From assembly GCF_020859565.1 (NCBI RefSeq), contig NZ_JAJHUO010000002.1, positions 374,964 through 438,963 of the forward strand: DNA of 64,000 nt, read 5' to 3'. Below the pieces are notes generated by a model that did not search any database, had not been told where the DNA came from, and saw nothing but the letters and a program-made list of their open reading frames with translations. The stretch is from Saccharothrix luteola (GTDB lineage Bacteria; Actinomycetota; Actinomycetes; Mycobacteriales; Pseudonocardiaceae). Position numbers and translations under genes: made by a program. Positions 8,464 to 16,803 of this stretch are shown here, one piece after another. Position 1 is the stretch's first letter; every line of letters starts with the position of its first letter.

Positions 8464-8655
8464 GTTGCGTTGAGTCGGTTGATCCCGCACTCCACGGCGT
8501 GGCGCTGCTTGTAGGGCCGCGGGTCGAAGGCTGGTGGTCGGCCACCGGCACGTCCTTGGCCTGCCCACTGCCCGAACGACCCGGATGCGGCCCAGGACCA
8601 CCTGAAACCGAGGGGGTCGCCGCGCTGTCCGGCGGTGATCACCAGCGACAACAGT
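8464..8655 (-). mobile_element. IS5-family transposase C-terminal remnant
   Basis: On the minus strand one frame reads [11 protein letters not shown], then a shortened linker, GRPPAFD, and [15 protein letters not shown]. These match, in order, the conserved blocks of actinobacterial IS5-group DDE transposases (LSLVITAGQ, GRPPxFD, [15 protein letters not shown]). The region between the first and second blocks is much shorter than in an intact transposase. There is no N-terminal DDE region and no continuation after INRL, so this is a deletion relic. No terminal inverted repeats were found. The rest of 8437-8810 shows no gene. Confidence 0.7.
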
Positions 8656-8810
8656 CGTCGTGGGCCCCCGATACCGTGTAGCCGACGGCCATGCTCAAGA
8701 GCTCGGCACCGGCGCAGCTGGCGTCAGCGACAGACCACCTCTGCACCTTCTGGCCCGGTTGTAGGCGCACGTGTCGCCGACCAGAACCGAACGAGTGAAC
8801 AGGAGCGGGA

Positions 8811-9212
8811 ATGACCGACGATGTGGCCGGCCAAGTGATCAAGGCTGAGCAGGATCGGATCCAGTGTCTCCTCGACGTGGATCGCGGCACCTACGACCGC
8901 TTGCACGCCGCGGAGTACCGGTTGTGCAACCCGACCGGCACCGTGTGGACGAAGGCCGAGTACCTGGATCTCCTCACCACCGGGCGGGTCGCCTACCGGG
9001 AACTGGGGCTGACCGGCGACGTGGACGCCATCGTCGGCACCGACGTCGTCGTTCTCCGCTACCGGTGCGCCATCGAACTCACCGTCGACGGCGCGGACAT
9101 CCCGCGGCACGATGCCTGGCACACCGACGTCTACACCAATGCCGACGGCACGTGGCGTTGTGTCTGGTCGCAGGCCACCGGCATCATGGACCTTCCGTTG
9201 GCCGCACTCTGA
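8811..9212 (+). CDS. NTF2/SnoaL-like (DUF4440-type) protein
   Basis: The 133-aa product starts at ATG 8811 with AGGAG six bases upstream. The pattern (Q-D-R-I-Q-C-L-L..., G-T-V-W-T-K-A-E-Y-L-D-L-L, ...H-T-D-V-Y-T-N-A-D-G-T-W-R-C-V-W-S-Q-A-T) is typical of small cone-shaped NTF2-like domains of the DUF4440/SnoaL group, which bind or isomerise small molecules. No signal peptide is present. The gene stands alone between an IS relic and a convergent gene. The specific ligand or reaction cannot be told from sequence. Confidence 0.75.
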   Translation: MTDDVAGQVIKAEQDRIQCLLDVDRGTYDRLHAAEYRLCNPTGTVWTKAEYLDLLTTGRVAYRELGLTGDVDAIVGTDVVVLRYRCAIELTVDGADIPRHDAWHTDVYTNADGTWRCVWSQATGIMDLPLAAL

Positions 9213-9291
9213 CCCGGCACCGGGAAGGCGCGGACCCGCCGGACTTGACGTTGTGGCAAGTGGCAGGAACCGCGTGACTCCGAGGCACGGC

Positions 9292-10452
9292 CTAGTACGC
9301 GGAGGCGCGGACCGCGAACACCGAACGGCTGCCGGCGTACTCGGTCAGCGACCAGAGCTGCCCCTTGGCGGGCCAGTAGGAGAAGTCCTCCGGCCCGATC
9401 GGCAGCACGTCGTGGTGCACGACGACCGAGCCGCCGGGCTTGAACGTGGCCAGGTCGCCCGCGTTGCCGCTGCCGTCGCTGGTGGAGAGGTAGAACTTGC
9501 CGTTGATCGCGGTCGCGCCCTGCATGCTCTGCACCGACACCTCGTAGGCCTCGCTCGCGTGCGCGTAGCCGTCCGAAGCCGTGGTGAGCATCCGGGTGGT
9601 GTAGTCGATGGGGAAGCGGAACAGCCGGCTGCCCGCGCCGGGGTTGGCGTACTCGCCGACGACCACGCTGTCCGGCGTGCTGGTGCGGTCCAGCGAGGCG
9701 AACGAGAACCGGATGGGCGAGTGCCCGTTGGTGGTCGACTGGTTGTAGGCGAACACCTGCGGCAGCACGTACTTGTACCCGTAGGCCTGGTAGCTGCCGT
9801 CGGCCTGGCGGCCGATCGCCGAGCCGTTGGTGGTGCTGGTCTGCCAGAGGTGCCGCAGGTCGAACACCCGGAAGCCGCTGCTCGTGGACGCGACGTAGAG
9901 GTGGTGGCCGTACCAGAACATGCCACCGGCGTGCAGGTTGATCGGCCGGAACGACGCCTGGCCCGCGCTGGTGGTGTACGGCTCGACCAGCAGCACGTGG
10001 CGGTAGGTCGGCGCGGACGGGGTGGCGTAGTCGACGAAGGAGACCCGGATGCCCCGGTCGATCCCGTCCGTGCCGTTGTCGTACCAGCTGACCAGGACCG
10101 CGGTCGAACCCTCGTAGGTCGCCTCCCCGTACGCGTCCGCGGTCGTCGTGATGCCCTGCGGCACCCAGTACGCGACGTCGTCGTCACCGCTGTTCCAGCA
10201 GAACGCGGCCACGCGGTTGGCCGCCGCGGGGGAGCACGAGGTGGCGGCGCGGTTGCCGTCGCCGACGACGGTCGGCACGCTGACGTTGGGCAGCGCGGCG
10301 TCCAGGTCGTCGATCAGCCCCGAGTAGGCGGTGGCCTTGAGGCGGAAGTTCGTCGCGGGCAGGGTCGTCGCCGCCTGCGCGGGCGCGGCCGGTGCGATGC
10401 TCGCGACCAGCGCCGCCGCGAGCCCGGCGACCACCATCCGGTACTTGTTCAC
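9292..10452 (-). CDS. Secreted protein of unknown function
   Basis: The GTG at 10452 gives a 386-aa product with a classic Sec signal peptide: VNKYR, a hydrophobic core (MVVAGLAAALVASIAPA) and an APAQA-A cleavage site near residue 27. An upstream in-frame start at 10518 would bury this signal, so it is rejected. The mature protein is rich in Tyr, Ser, Thr and Gly with recurring short beta-strand patterns (FRVFDLRHLW, SRLFRFPIDY, GKFYLSTSD, GQLWSLTEY) and two cysteines in an early CSPAAANRVAAFC loop. This suggests a secreted beta-propeller or jelly-roll fold. No catalytic motif is recognised. It is likely exported to the cell surface or medium and is probably its own transcription unit. Confidence 0.75.
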   Translation of the reverse strand: MNKYRMVVAGLAAALVASIAPAAPAQAATTLPATNFRLKATAYSGLIDDLDAALPNVSVPTVVGDGNRAATSCSPAAANRVAAFCWNSGDDDVAYWVPQGITTTADAYGEATYEGSTAVLVSWYDNGTDGIDRGIRVSFVDYATPSAPTYRHVLLVEPYTTSAGQASFRPINLHAGGMFWYGHHLYVASTSSGFRVFDLRHLWQTSTTNGSAIGRQADGSYQAYGYKYVLPQVFAYNQSTTNGHSPIRFSFASLDRTSTPDSVVVGEYANPGAGSRLFRFPIDYTTRMLTTASDGYAHASEAYEVSVQSMQGATAINGKFYLSTSDGSGNAGDLATFKPGGSVVVHHDVLPIGPEDFSYWPAKGQLWSLTEYAGSRSVFAVRASAY

Positions 10453-10562
10453 CAGGCCACCACCATTGTTGGTTGAGTACTGACGAACCGTCATCATGGC
10501 GGTGGTCGGGCACTCCACGCAACGGGCCGGCCTCGCGGTGCCACGACCTCCCGCGGCAGGCG

Positions 10563-11324
10563 TCAGACGAGCGGCCTGGCGTCGACGGGCACCCAGTCGG
10601 GGTGCTTGCCGGTCACGTCGTCACCGGACGAGATGCCCCGGATCCGGCGGTTCACCCACGGCAGGACGTGCTCGCGGTAGTAGCGGGTCTCGGCGAGCAG
10701 GCTGCGGCGGACGGCGGGGCCCGGGTCGATCGCGTGCGCCTCCGTGACGTGCCCGAGGGCCTTGAGCACGAGGGACGCGACCCGTCGGTGGCCGGCGGCG
10801 TTGAGGTGCAGCCGGTCCGGCGACCAGTACTCGGCCCGGCGGACCTCGACGTCGTTGAACGCGTCCACGAGCAGGACGTCGTGCCGCGCGGCCAGCTCGG
10901 CGATCGCCGCCGTCAGCACCACGCCCCGGCGGTGGACGGTGCGGCCGAACGGCAGCCGCTGCGACGGGTCGGCCCCGCTGAGCAGCACCAACCGCACCCC
11001 GGCCGACGCGCAGCGCTCGATCGCCTGCTTGGTCAGCCGGACCAGCCGCGCCAGGTCGACCCCGGGCCGCATCATGTCGTTGCCGCCGCCGTTGAGGGTG
11101 AGCATCGTGGGCGCGGGCGAGAGGGCCAGCGCCGCGTCGAGCTGGCTGGTGGCGATCGGCTCCAGCAGGCGTCCCCGGACGGCGAGGTTGGCGTAGTGGA
11201 CGGTCTCGCCGAGCGCGACGGCCAGTCCCTCCGCCACCAGGTCGGCCCAACCCCTTGGCGTGCCGTCGGGGCGCTCGTCGCCGACCCCTTCGGTGAAGCT
11301 GTCGCCGATGGCCACGTATCGCAC
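10563..11324 (-). CDS. SGNH/GDSL-family hydrolase
   Basis: The 253-aa protein starts at GTG 11324, preceded by a strong AGGGGAGG site eight bases away. It shows the SGNH blocks in order: GDSFTEG (catalytic Ser9), the Gly of block II, NGGGND (block III Asn) and DRLHLNAAGH (block V Asp-x-x-His). The family hydrolyses esters and acylated polysaccharides, and many actinobacterial members are intracellular lipases or esterases. There is no signal peptide, so it is probably cytosolic. A basic C-terminal extension after the domain (YYREHVLPWVNRRIRG) is typical of the actinobacterial subgroup. It shares orientation with the GH3 gene upstream (57-bp gap) and may be co-transcribed. Confidence 0.9.
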   Translation of the reverse strand: MRYVAIGDSFTEGVGDERPDGTPRGWADLVAEGLAVALGETVHYANLAVRGRLLEPIATSQLDAALALSPAPTMLTLNGGGNDMMRPGVDLARLVRLTKQAIERCASAGVRLVLLSGADPSQRLPFGRTVHRRGVVLTAAIAELAARHDVLLVDAFNDVEVRRAEYWSPDRLHLNAAGHRRVASLVLKALGHVTEAHAIDPGPAVRRSLLAETRYYREHVLPWVNRRIRGISSGDDVTGKHPDWVPVDARPLV

Positions 11325-11381
11325 TGCCGGTGCCTCCCCTGCTGGACGTCACCGCCAGCATATGAGGCGTCCTGGCGTGAC

Positions 11382-12749
11382 TCAGCACACCTGCTTGGCG
11401 GCGAGCACCCGGCGGGCGGCTTCGTCCACGCGGGCCGGCGGCAGGGCGCCCGAGGCGACCGCGCCTTCCAGGTGGTCGAGCACCTCGCCCACCCGGCCGC
11501 CCGAGGACCACAGCGCGATGTCCGCGCCGGCCGCGAGCGCCTGCGTGACCGCGTCGGGCAGGCCGACCCGGTCCGTCACCGCGCGCATCGCGCCCAGGTC
11601 GTCGGTCATCGCGGGGCCCGTGAAGCCGAACTCGCCGCGCAGCAGCGCGTACGCCTCCGGGCTGAGGGTGGCGGGCACGCCGCCGGTCAGGCCGGGCACG
11701 TCGATGTGGCCGAGCATCACCACCACGTCGCCGAACCGCGGCAGGTGCCGGTACGGGACGAGGTCGGTGTCGCGCAGCGCGGCCAGCGGGGGCGAGGTGA
11801 CCGCGCCGAGGTGCGAGTCACCGGTTGTGTTGCCGTGCCCGGGGAAGTGCTTGACCACCGGCGTGACGCCCGCGGTGTGCAACCCCTCGGCGAACGCCAG
11901 CGCGTACCCCAGCGCGGTGTTCGGGTCGGGGCTGAACGACCGGTCGCCGATGACCGTGCGGTCGGGTTGGCCGCTAGTGTCCAGCACGGGTGCGAGGTCG
12001 GTGGTCACGCCGCGCTCGCGCAGGGCGAGACCTCGGTCACGGGCCACCGCGCGGACCTCGTCCGGCGACAGGTCGGCCGCCATCCGCCGGGCGCTGGGCA
12101 TCGAGCCGTCCAGCGCTTCCAGCCGCTGGACCCGCCCGCCCTCGTCGTCCACGGCGACGGTCAGCGGGAGGGCGGCGGCGGCGTGCACGGGCGCGAGCGC
12201 GCCGGCGCTGAGCAGGCCGACGTCGTCACCGCCGATGAAGATCCCGCCCACCTGCTCGTTCCGCACCACGCTGAGGGCGTCGGCGGGCCCGCGCGGGTCC
12301 ACCCCGACGACGAGCGACTGCGCCAGCCGGGCCCGCAACGGCAGCGAGGCGACCTTCTCCGCGCACGGGTCCACCACCGGAGGGGGCGGCTCGACCGTCG
12401 TGGACGACGGCGATGGCGGCGCCACGCTGGAGGACGACGTCGACAGGGCGGCGGGCTGCGTCGGCCGGTCGCTGCGCGCCGAGGTCACCACGGCCAACGA
12501 CCCGGCGACCAACGCGCCGATCGCCACGAACAGCAGCATCGCCGAGGTGCCGAGCCCGCGGCCACCGGCGCGCCTCACCGGCGGTCGCTTCCGTCTTCCG
12601 ACGGGTGTCGACCCAGTCGGTGCGTTACCGCGTGCACAGTGCCCACTCCCACGTCCTCGCCCGCTCGGCGGTGAGTTGCCCATCGTGCGGCCGGCCATCC
12701 GGGGCCGCAACCCCAGCGCAACCGAGACCACATTCACATTCCGCGTCAC
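11382..12749 (-). CDS. Glycoside hydrolase family 3 beta-N-acetylhexosaminidase (NagZ-like), membrane-anchored
   Basis: The frame from GTG 12749 gives 455 aa; in-frame ATGs at 12698 and 12683 are alternatives. An N-terminal basic cytosolic segment is followed by one membrane helix (AMLLFVAIGALVAGSLAVV, about residues 70-88) and a Ser/Pro/Thr linker, which places the enzyme outside the membrane. The GH3 N-domain follows with the substrate-binding KHFPGHG, the DSH of the NagZ His-Asp acid/base loop, and MTDDLGAM, whose Asp is the nucleophile. NagZ enzymes release N-acetylglucosamine from peptidoglycan fragments; in actinobacteria, anchored or lipoprotein versions act on wall turnover products. 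There is no GH3 C-terminal domain, as expected for NagZ. Confidence 0.88.
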   Translation of the reverse strand: MTRNVNVVSVALGLRPRMAGRTMGNSPPSGRGRGSGHCARGNAPTGSTPVGRRKRPPVRRAGGRGLGTSAMLLFVAIGALVAGSLAVVTSARSDRPTQPAALSTSSSSVAPPSPSSTTVEPPPPVVDPCAEKVASLPLRARLAQSLVVGVDPRGPADALSVVRNEQVGGIFIGGDDVGLLSAGALAPVHAAAALPLTVAVDDEGGRVQRLEALDGSMPSARRMAADLSPDEVRAVARDRGLALRERGVTTDLAPVLDTSGQPDRTVIGDRSFSPDPNTALGYALAFAEGLHTAGVTPVVKHFPGHGNTTGDSHLGAVTSPPLAALRDTDLVPYRHLPRFGDVVVMLGHIDVPGLTGGVPATLSPEAYALLRGEFGFTGPAMTDDLGAMRAVTDRVGLPDAVTQALAAGADIALWSSGGRVGEVLDHLEGAVASGALPPARVDEAARRVLAAKQVC

Positions 12750-12895
12750 GAGGCATCACGGCCATGGTATCCGTTGCCCGGGTCGTGCCTGAACGGCCAC
12801 GTTTTGTCAGGCACTGGAGATCGTGATTCCGGAATGTGAATCTTCATCGGGCCGATGGGTCGCGATGATGTTTGTGGTTTCGCCTTTTCCGCCGG

Positions 12896-14137
12896 TCAGA
12901 GGCGCCACCACCGCCGTTTCGGTCGCGGCGCGTCACCGCCGGTGAGCGAGGCCGCGTCCCTGGTGTCGGGGTGGTCGGCGCCGAGACGGGCGGTGCGCTC
13001 GGTCACCACGCGACGGCACAGGGCGGCTGCCTCGTCGTCCCGCCCGGTGAGGGCCAGGGCGCGGGCCACGTTCAGTGCCAGCTCGTCCTCGCGGATGGTC
13101 GGCGGGTCGACCAGGGCCTGGCGGGCGATCCGGTCCCACGCCCCGGTGAGCCGGGGGTCCGGCGGGCCGTCGGCGAGCTGGGCGTCGGCGAGGGCTCGCG
13201 CCGCTGCCCAGTCGTCGTCCCTGGCCGCCTGCGCCCAGCCGGTGGCGTCGCCGTGCTCCATGAGGTCGAGGACGCCAAGGCCCGCGGGCCTGCGGTAGAG
13301 GTAGCCGGCGCGGAAGGACAGCCATCGCGCGCGGTTCATCGCCGGCAGGAACGGCGCTATGTCGGCGGCGCACTGCGCGTCCGCGGGTTCCGGGACGAGG
13401 GTGATCGCGTGTTCGCCGTCGACGGGTGTGGCATCGTCGAGCAGGGTGCCGGAGAAGTCGCGCCCGTCGCCGTTGAGGACGGCTTTCGCGTGCCTGCGGC
13501 CGAGCGTTTTCCCGATTCCGCAGGCGAGAAAGAGGGTATTCCACTCCTCTTGTGCTCGGAGGAGGTTGTCGACGCCGAAGTACGCCGCCGGCGGCGGGCC
13601 GTGCCACAAGTGGTGGAATGCGGCGTAGTCGACACGGGTGTCGCGGGCCCGGTGGACGTTCGGCGACAGTTCGGCGGGCACCAGTCGGGCAATGGCTTCG
13701 TCGGATCCGATGACCAGCGGGAAGTGCGCGGGGAACCGGATGAACAGCGGCCGTCCCGAGGGTAATCGGCGAAGGCGTTGGGCGCGGGTGACCACCACGC
13801 CGTGCTCGTCCACGGTGACGAAATCCTCGTGCGCGTCGCGGAACAGGTCGTCCAGGCGGACGCAGGAGAACCGCGGTCCCAGCGAGTTGGCCAGGTCCGC
13901 CGGCCGGGACGCCTCGTGCCACCGGGCGGCGTCCGGGTGCCGTTCGCGCAGTTCACGCCAGTCGACCGGACCGGACAGCAGGACCATCCCGTCGCGGTCG
14001 ACGAGCAGTCGCACCAGCAGCCGGAACAACTCGAACCGGGGTGTCCGGTCCGCGCGTGCGGTTATCTCGGTGAGCGAGACGGTGCTCTCGGGCAATGCCA
14101 GGTGACGTCGACGCAGGACGAAACCGGAATCGCTCAT
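12896..14137 (-). CDS. Uncharacterised protein with C-terminal TPR-like segment
   Basis: This 413-aa protein starts at ATG 14137 and lacks signal peptide and membrane helices. I do not recognise the N-terminal 300 residues; they have a dense mixed alpha/beta composition (e.g. FELFRLLVRLLVDRDGMVLL, RPLFIRFPAHFPLVIGSDEA, YAAFHHLWHGPPPAAYFGVD). The last about 100 residues carry helical-repeat sequence including RLGADHPDTRDA, the signature loop of TPR_12/NB-ARC-associated repeats. The tail ends in a basic, Trp-rich PKRRWWRL. It is divergent from the TetR gene, with 134 bp between. A scaffold or sensor role is possible but not shown. Confidence 0.6.
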   Translation of the reverse strand: MSDSGFVLRRRHLALPESTVSLTEITARADRTPRFELFRLLVRLLVDRDGMVLLSGPVDWRELRERHPDAARWHEASRPADLANSLGPRFSCVRLDDLFRDAHEDFVTVDEHGVVVTRAQRLRRLPSGRPLFIRFPAHFPLVIGSDEAIARLVPAELSPNVHRARDTRVDYAAFHHLWHGPPPAAYFGVDNLLRAQEEWNTLFLACGIGKTLGRRHAKAVLNGDGRDFSGTLLDDATPVDGEHAITLVPEPADAQCAADIAPFLPAMNRARWLSFRAGYLYRRPAGLGVLDLMEHGDATGWAQAARDDDWAAARALADAQLADGPPDPRLTGAWDRIARQALVDPPTIREDELALNVARALALTGRDDEAAALCRRVVTERTARLGADHPDTRDAASLTGGDAPRPKRRWWRL

Positions 14138-14271
14138 CAGCGCATGCTAGCGGGTGTGATTGAGGCCACGATCGGCGCGCGTGAATGGCGGTCGGAGTAT
14201 TTCGCTGCGCTGTAGTGAAACTTTTGCGCGCCGCCGACCGCCCACCCGGACCGGACACTACTGTTCGGGCC

Positions 14272-14847
14272 ATGGCGAGAGGACGCGTCACCCGCGAGGA
14301 CTGGACGATGGCGGCGCTGCGCGCCCTGGCCCGGGGCGGGGTGGCGGCGGTGGCCGTCGACGTGCTCGCCGGCGGGCTCGGCATCACGCGCGGCAGCTTC
14401 TACTGGCACTTCAAGGACCGCGACGCGCTGCTCGTGGCGGCCGTGGAGCTGTGGGAGCAGCGCACCACGGCCGACTTCATCGCCCGGCTCGCTTCGCTCG
14501 ACGACCCGGAGGACAAGCTCCGCGAGGGGCTGCGGACGGCGCTCGGCGCGGAGGTCGTCCCCGGCCTGGAGCCCGCACTCGTGGCGCACGCCGACCACCC
14601 CGTGATCGCACCGGTGCTGACCAGGGTGATCGAGCGGCGGATCGCGTTCCTCGCCGAGGTCTACGCCGACCTCGGCCTGACGCCCGCGGTGGCACGTCGA
14701 CAGGCGGTCCTGGCGTACGCCGCGTACCTCGGCTGGGCGGAGCTGCGCCGCGTCGCCGCCGGGGTGGTGCCCGAGGTCGCGGTGGAGGGTCCGCGCGGCC
14801 GTGCGGGCTTGAAGCACCTCATCGACCAGTTGGCGGCCGTCCGCTAG
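14272..14847 (+). CDS. TetR/AcrR-family transcriptional regulator
   Basis: The product is 191 aa from ATG 14272, directly before MARGRVTREDW; the frame is open further upstream but the TetR domain starts here. The N-terminal HTH is clear: residues 13-55 with VDVLAGGLGITRGSFYWHFKDRDALL, the canonical recognition helix and the F/Y-Y-x-H-F block. The C-terminal ligand domain is all-helical and unassigned. The next gene, 89 bp downstream, encodes a four-helix membrane protein. The gap between holds two copies of an inverted CAGGACTG repeat placed on a promoter, the likely operator of this regulator. Confidence 0.9.
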   Translation: MARGRVTREDWTMAALRALARGGVAAVAVDVLAGGLGITRGSFYWHFKDRDALLVAAVELWEQRTTADFIARLASLDDPEDKLREGLRTALGAEVVPGLEPALVAHADHPVIAPVLTRVIERRIAFLAEVYADLGLTPAVARRQAVLAYAAYLGWAELRRVAAGVVPEVAVEGPRGRAGLKHLIDQLAAVR

Positions 14848-14868
14848 GCGTGTGCCCGGTCACGTCGT

Positions 14869-14910
14869 TTGACATACAGGACTGTACGGATCAAACATGC
14901 AGTCCTGCAT
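14869..14910 (+). promoter_or_regulatory. Promoter with two TetR-type operator dyads (core CAGGACTG)
   Basis: TTGACA (14869-14874) is followed after 17 bp by CAAACA (14892-14897) as a weak -10. In the spacer lies the perfect dyad TACAG-GA-CTGTA (14875-14886). A second perfect dyad, ATGCAG-TC-CTGCAT, is at 14897-14910. Both contain the same 8-base core CAGGACTG, on opposite strands, with centres 23 bp apart. The arrangement predicts tight repression of the membrane protein gene at 14937 by the adjacent TetR protein. Confidence 0.6.
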
Positions 14911-14936
14911 GGACAACGGGGAGGGTGGTCGGAGCC

Positions 14937-15386
14937 ATGGCGCACCGGGGGTTGAAGGTGTTCCGGATCGGCGCGTGGGCGTGGGTCGTCACGGGTGTCG
15001 GCCACCTGGCCACCGCGGCATTGTTGGCGTCACTCCCCGAGGATCCCGCCGCGAGTTCCGCGCTCGTGGCGATGCGGGAGTACGGCACGGAGATCGCCGG
15101 TGTCCGGCGCAGCCTGCTCGACCTCGACCGGGGCATGTCGCTCGTCATGGCCGCCGCGCTCGTCTTCGGCGGGCTGGTGTGCCTGCTCGTCGCGCGGTCG
15201 GCCCCCGACCTGGTCACGCGGTCGCGATCGTTGAGCGGCCTGTGCCTGGTGGCGTCCCTGGTCGTGCTCGGCCTGTCCGTGTGGTTGCTGCCGGCGCCGC
15301 CCATCGTGCTGTTCACGATCGCCTGCGTGGCGTTCGGTCGAGTCCTCGCCACGGCCCACCCGGAAGTTTCCGCGCGGCCCGCATGA
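14937..15386 (+). CDS. Small four-helix integral membrane protein
   Basis: The 149-aa product starts at ATG 14937 (GGAG just upstream). Four hydrophobic segments are visible: IGAWAWVVTGVGHLATAALL, MSLVMAAALVFGGLVCLLVA, SLSGLCLVASLVVLGLSVWL and PIVLFTIACVAFGRVLATA. The family is a DUF-type membrane protein that I cannot name. It lies directly behind a TetR gene and a twin-dyad promoter, so it is probably the regulator's main target, by analogy with inducible transport or membrane-stress genes. No catalytic or transport motif is evident. Confidence 0.7.
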   Translation: MAHRGLKVFRIGAWAWVVTGVGHLATAALLASLPEDPAASSALVAMREYGTEIAGVRRSLLDLDRGMSLVMAAALVFGGLVCLLVARSAPDLVTRSRSLSGLCLVASLVVLGLSVWLLPAPPIVLFTIACVAFGRVLATAHPEVSARPA

Positions 15387-15470
15387 CCACCCGAACGCGA
15401 CACGACCGCGTGCTATACCGGAAGTGCCACAAGGAGAACAGCTCCGGCTGATCACGGGAGGCAGGACGGC

Positions 15471-16592
15471 ATGGTCGCGCACGTGGTCGTCATCGGTGCG
15501 GGTGTCTACGGCGCGGCGGTGGCCGCCTCGCTGACGAGGAGGGGCGCCCGGGTCACCGTGGTCGACGCGGGCGCGCCCGGCGGTGGCACGTCCGGTGCGA
15601 CGTTCTCGTGGACGAACTCCTGCGGCAAGCAACCCCGCTCGTACCACGACTTCAACGTCACCGGCATGGAAGCCCACCGGCGGCTGGCGGCCGACGTGCC
15701 GCACAGCGACTGGTACCACGAGACCGGCAACCTGGAGTGGGCAGCCACCGACGCCGACCGGGACGAGCTGAGCCGGAAGGTCGCTGCCGTCCTCGACTAC
15801 GGCTACGAGGCGCGGTGGCTCAGCCGGGCCGAGGCGTTGGACCTCGAACCCGACCTGGACCCGGCCGCGCTGCCCGACGACGGGATCGCGTACTTCCCGC
15901 GCGAGGGCTGGGTCGAGCCGACCCGGCTGATCGGGCACCTGCTGTCGACGGCGGTCGCCGCGGGCGCGGAGGTCGTGCGCGACGACGCGGTGACGGACCT
16001 GGAGGTGGCGGCGGGCGCGGTGCGGGCGGTCCGGCTCGCCTCGGGACGGCGGCTGCCCGTCGACGCGGTGGTGGACTGCGCGGGGCCGCAAGCCGCGCGG
16101 ATCGCGGAACTGGCCGGGTTGGCGCTGCCCATGCGCAACACCCGTGGCGTGCTCGTCTACACCTCGCCCGTCGCGGTGGCGGTGGCGCGGGTCGTCCACG
16201 CGCCGCACGTCCACCTGCGGCCGGACGGCGGCGGACGGCTGCTGCTGCACACCCCAGAGGTCGACGACGCGGCCCGCGTGTCCGACACCGGTGAGATCAG
16301 CGTGGACCCGTCGGCCGTGGACGAGGTGGTCGAGGCGAGCCGTGCGCTGTACCCCGGCATCGGCGCGGCGCCGGTGGAGAGCGTCCGGGTCGGTGAGCGG
16401 CCCATCCCGTCCGACGGCCTGCCGGTGCTGGGCCGGGTGGTCGAGCTGCCGAACTTCCACTTCGCGGTCTCGCACAGCGGCGCGACCTTGAGCCTGCACG
16501 CGGGTGACCTGGTCGCGGCCGAGGCCTTGGGCGAGGACCGCGGCGACGCCCTGGCCCCGTTCCGCTTCGAGCGGGCCGCCACCGTCCGGTGA
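15471..16592 (+). CDS. FAD-dependent oxidoreductase (DAO / glycine oxidase-like)
   Basis: The 373-aa protein starts at ATG 15471 with GGGAGG nine bases before. It opens with the dinucleotide-binding VVVIGAGVYGAAVA (G9, G11, G14) and the acidic end of strand 2 (VVDAG), followed by a DAO-type GGGTSGATFSWTN flavin loop. Near the C-terminus, GERPIPSDGLPVLGRV and SHSGATLSLHAGDLVA are the conserved FAD/substrate blocks of the D-amino acid/sarcosine/glycine oxidase family. These enzymes oxidise the C-N bond of small amines or amino acids. The next gene is an amino acid permease, so uptake and oxidation of an amino acid or amine is a reasonable joint role. Substrate unknown. Confidence 0.88.
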   Translation: MVAHVVVIGAGVYGAAVAASLTRRGARVTVVDAGAPGGGTSGATFSWTNSCGKQPRSYHDFNVTGMEAHRRLAADVPHSDWYHETGNLEWAATDADRDELSRKVAAVLDYGYEARWLSRAEALDLEPDLDPAALPDDGIAYFPREGWVEPTRLIGHLLSTAVAAGAEVVRDDAVTDLEVAAGAVRAVRLASGRRLPVDAVVDCAGPQAARIAELAGLALPMRNTRGVLVYTSPVAVAVARVVHAPHVHLRPDGGGRLLLHTPEVDDAARVSDTGEISVDPSAVDEVVEASRALYPGIGAAPVESVRVGERPIPSDGLPVLGRVVELPNFHFAVSHSGATLSLHAGDLVAAEALGEDRGDALAPFRFERAATVR

Positions 16593-16803
16593 GGACCGCA
16601 CGAGCCCGACCGCACAGGCTCCGCCACGTGATCGTGCCGGGTCTCGGCGGACGGGACGGCCGCGCGGCACCACCTCGCGGACGTGCGCACCCGACAAGCG
16701 GCCTTCGGTCAGCCGTAGTGGCGACTCGGCGGTCGATGGCGCGGCCGACGGGGGAGTGGCACTGTCGCGCTGCCCGCGGACCGTGCGGCACCGGAGGACT
16801 GCC

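Noticed and set aside
14160..14936. Extension of the four-helix membrane protein far upstream through the TetR gene
   Set aside because: It runs antagonistically in another frame over an obvious TetR protein and over the operator dyads.
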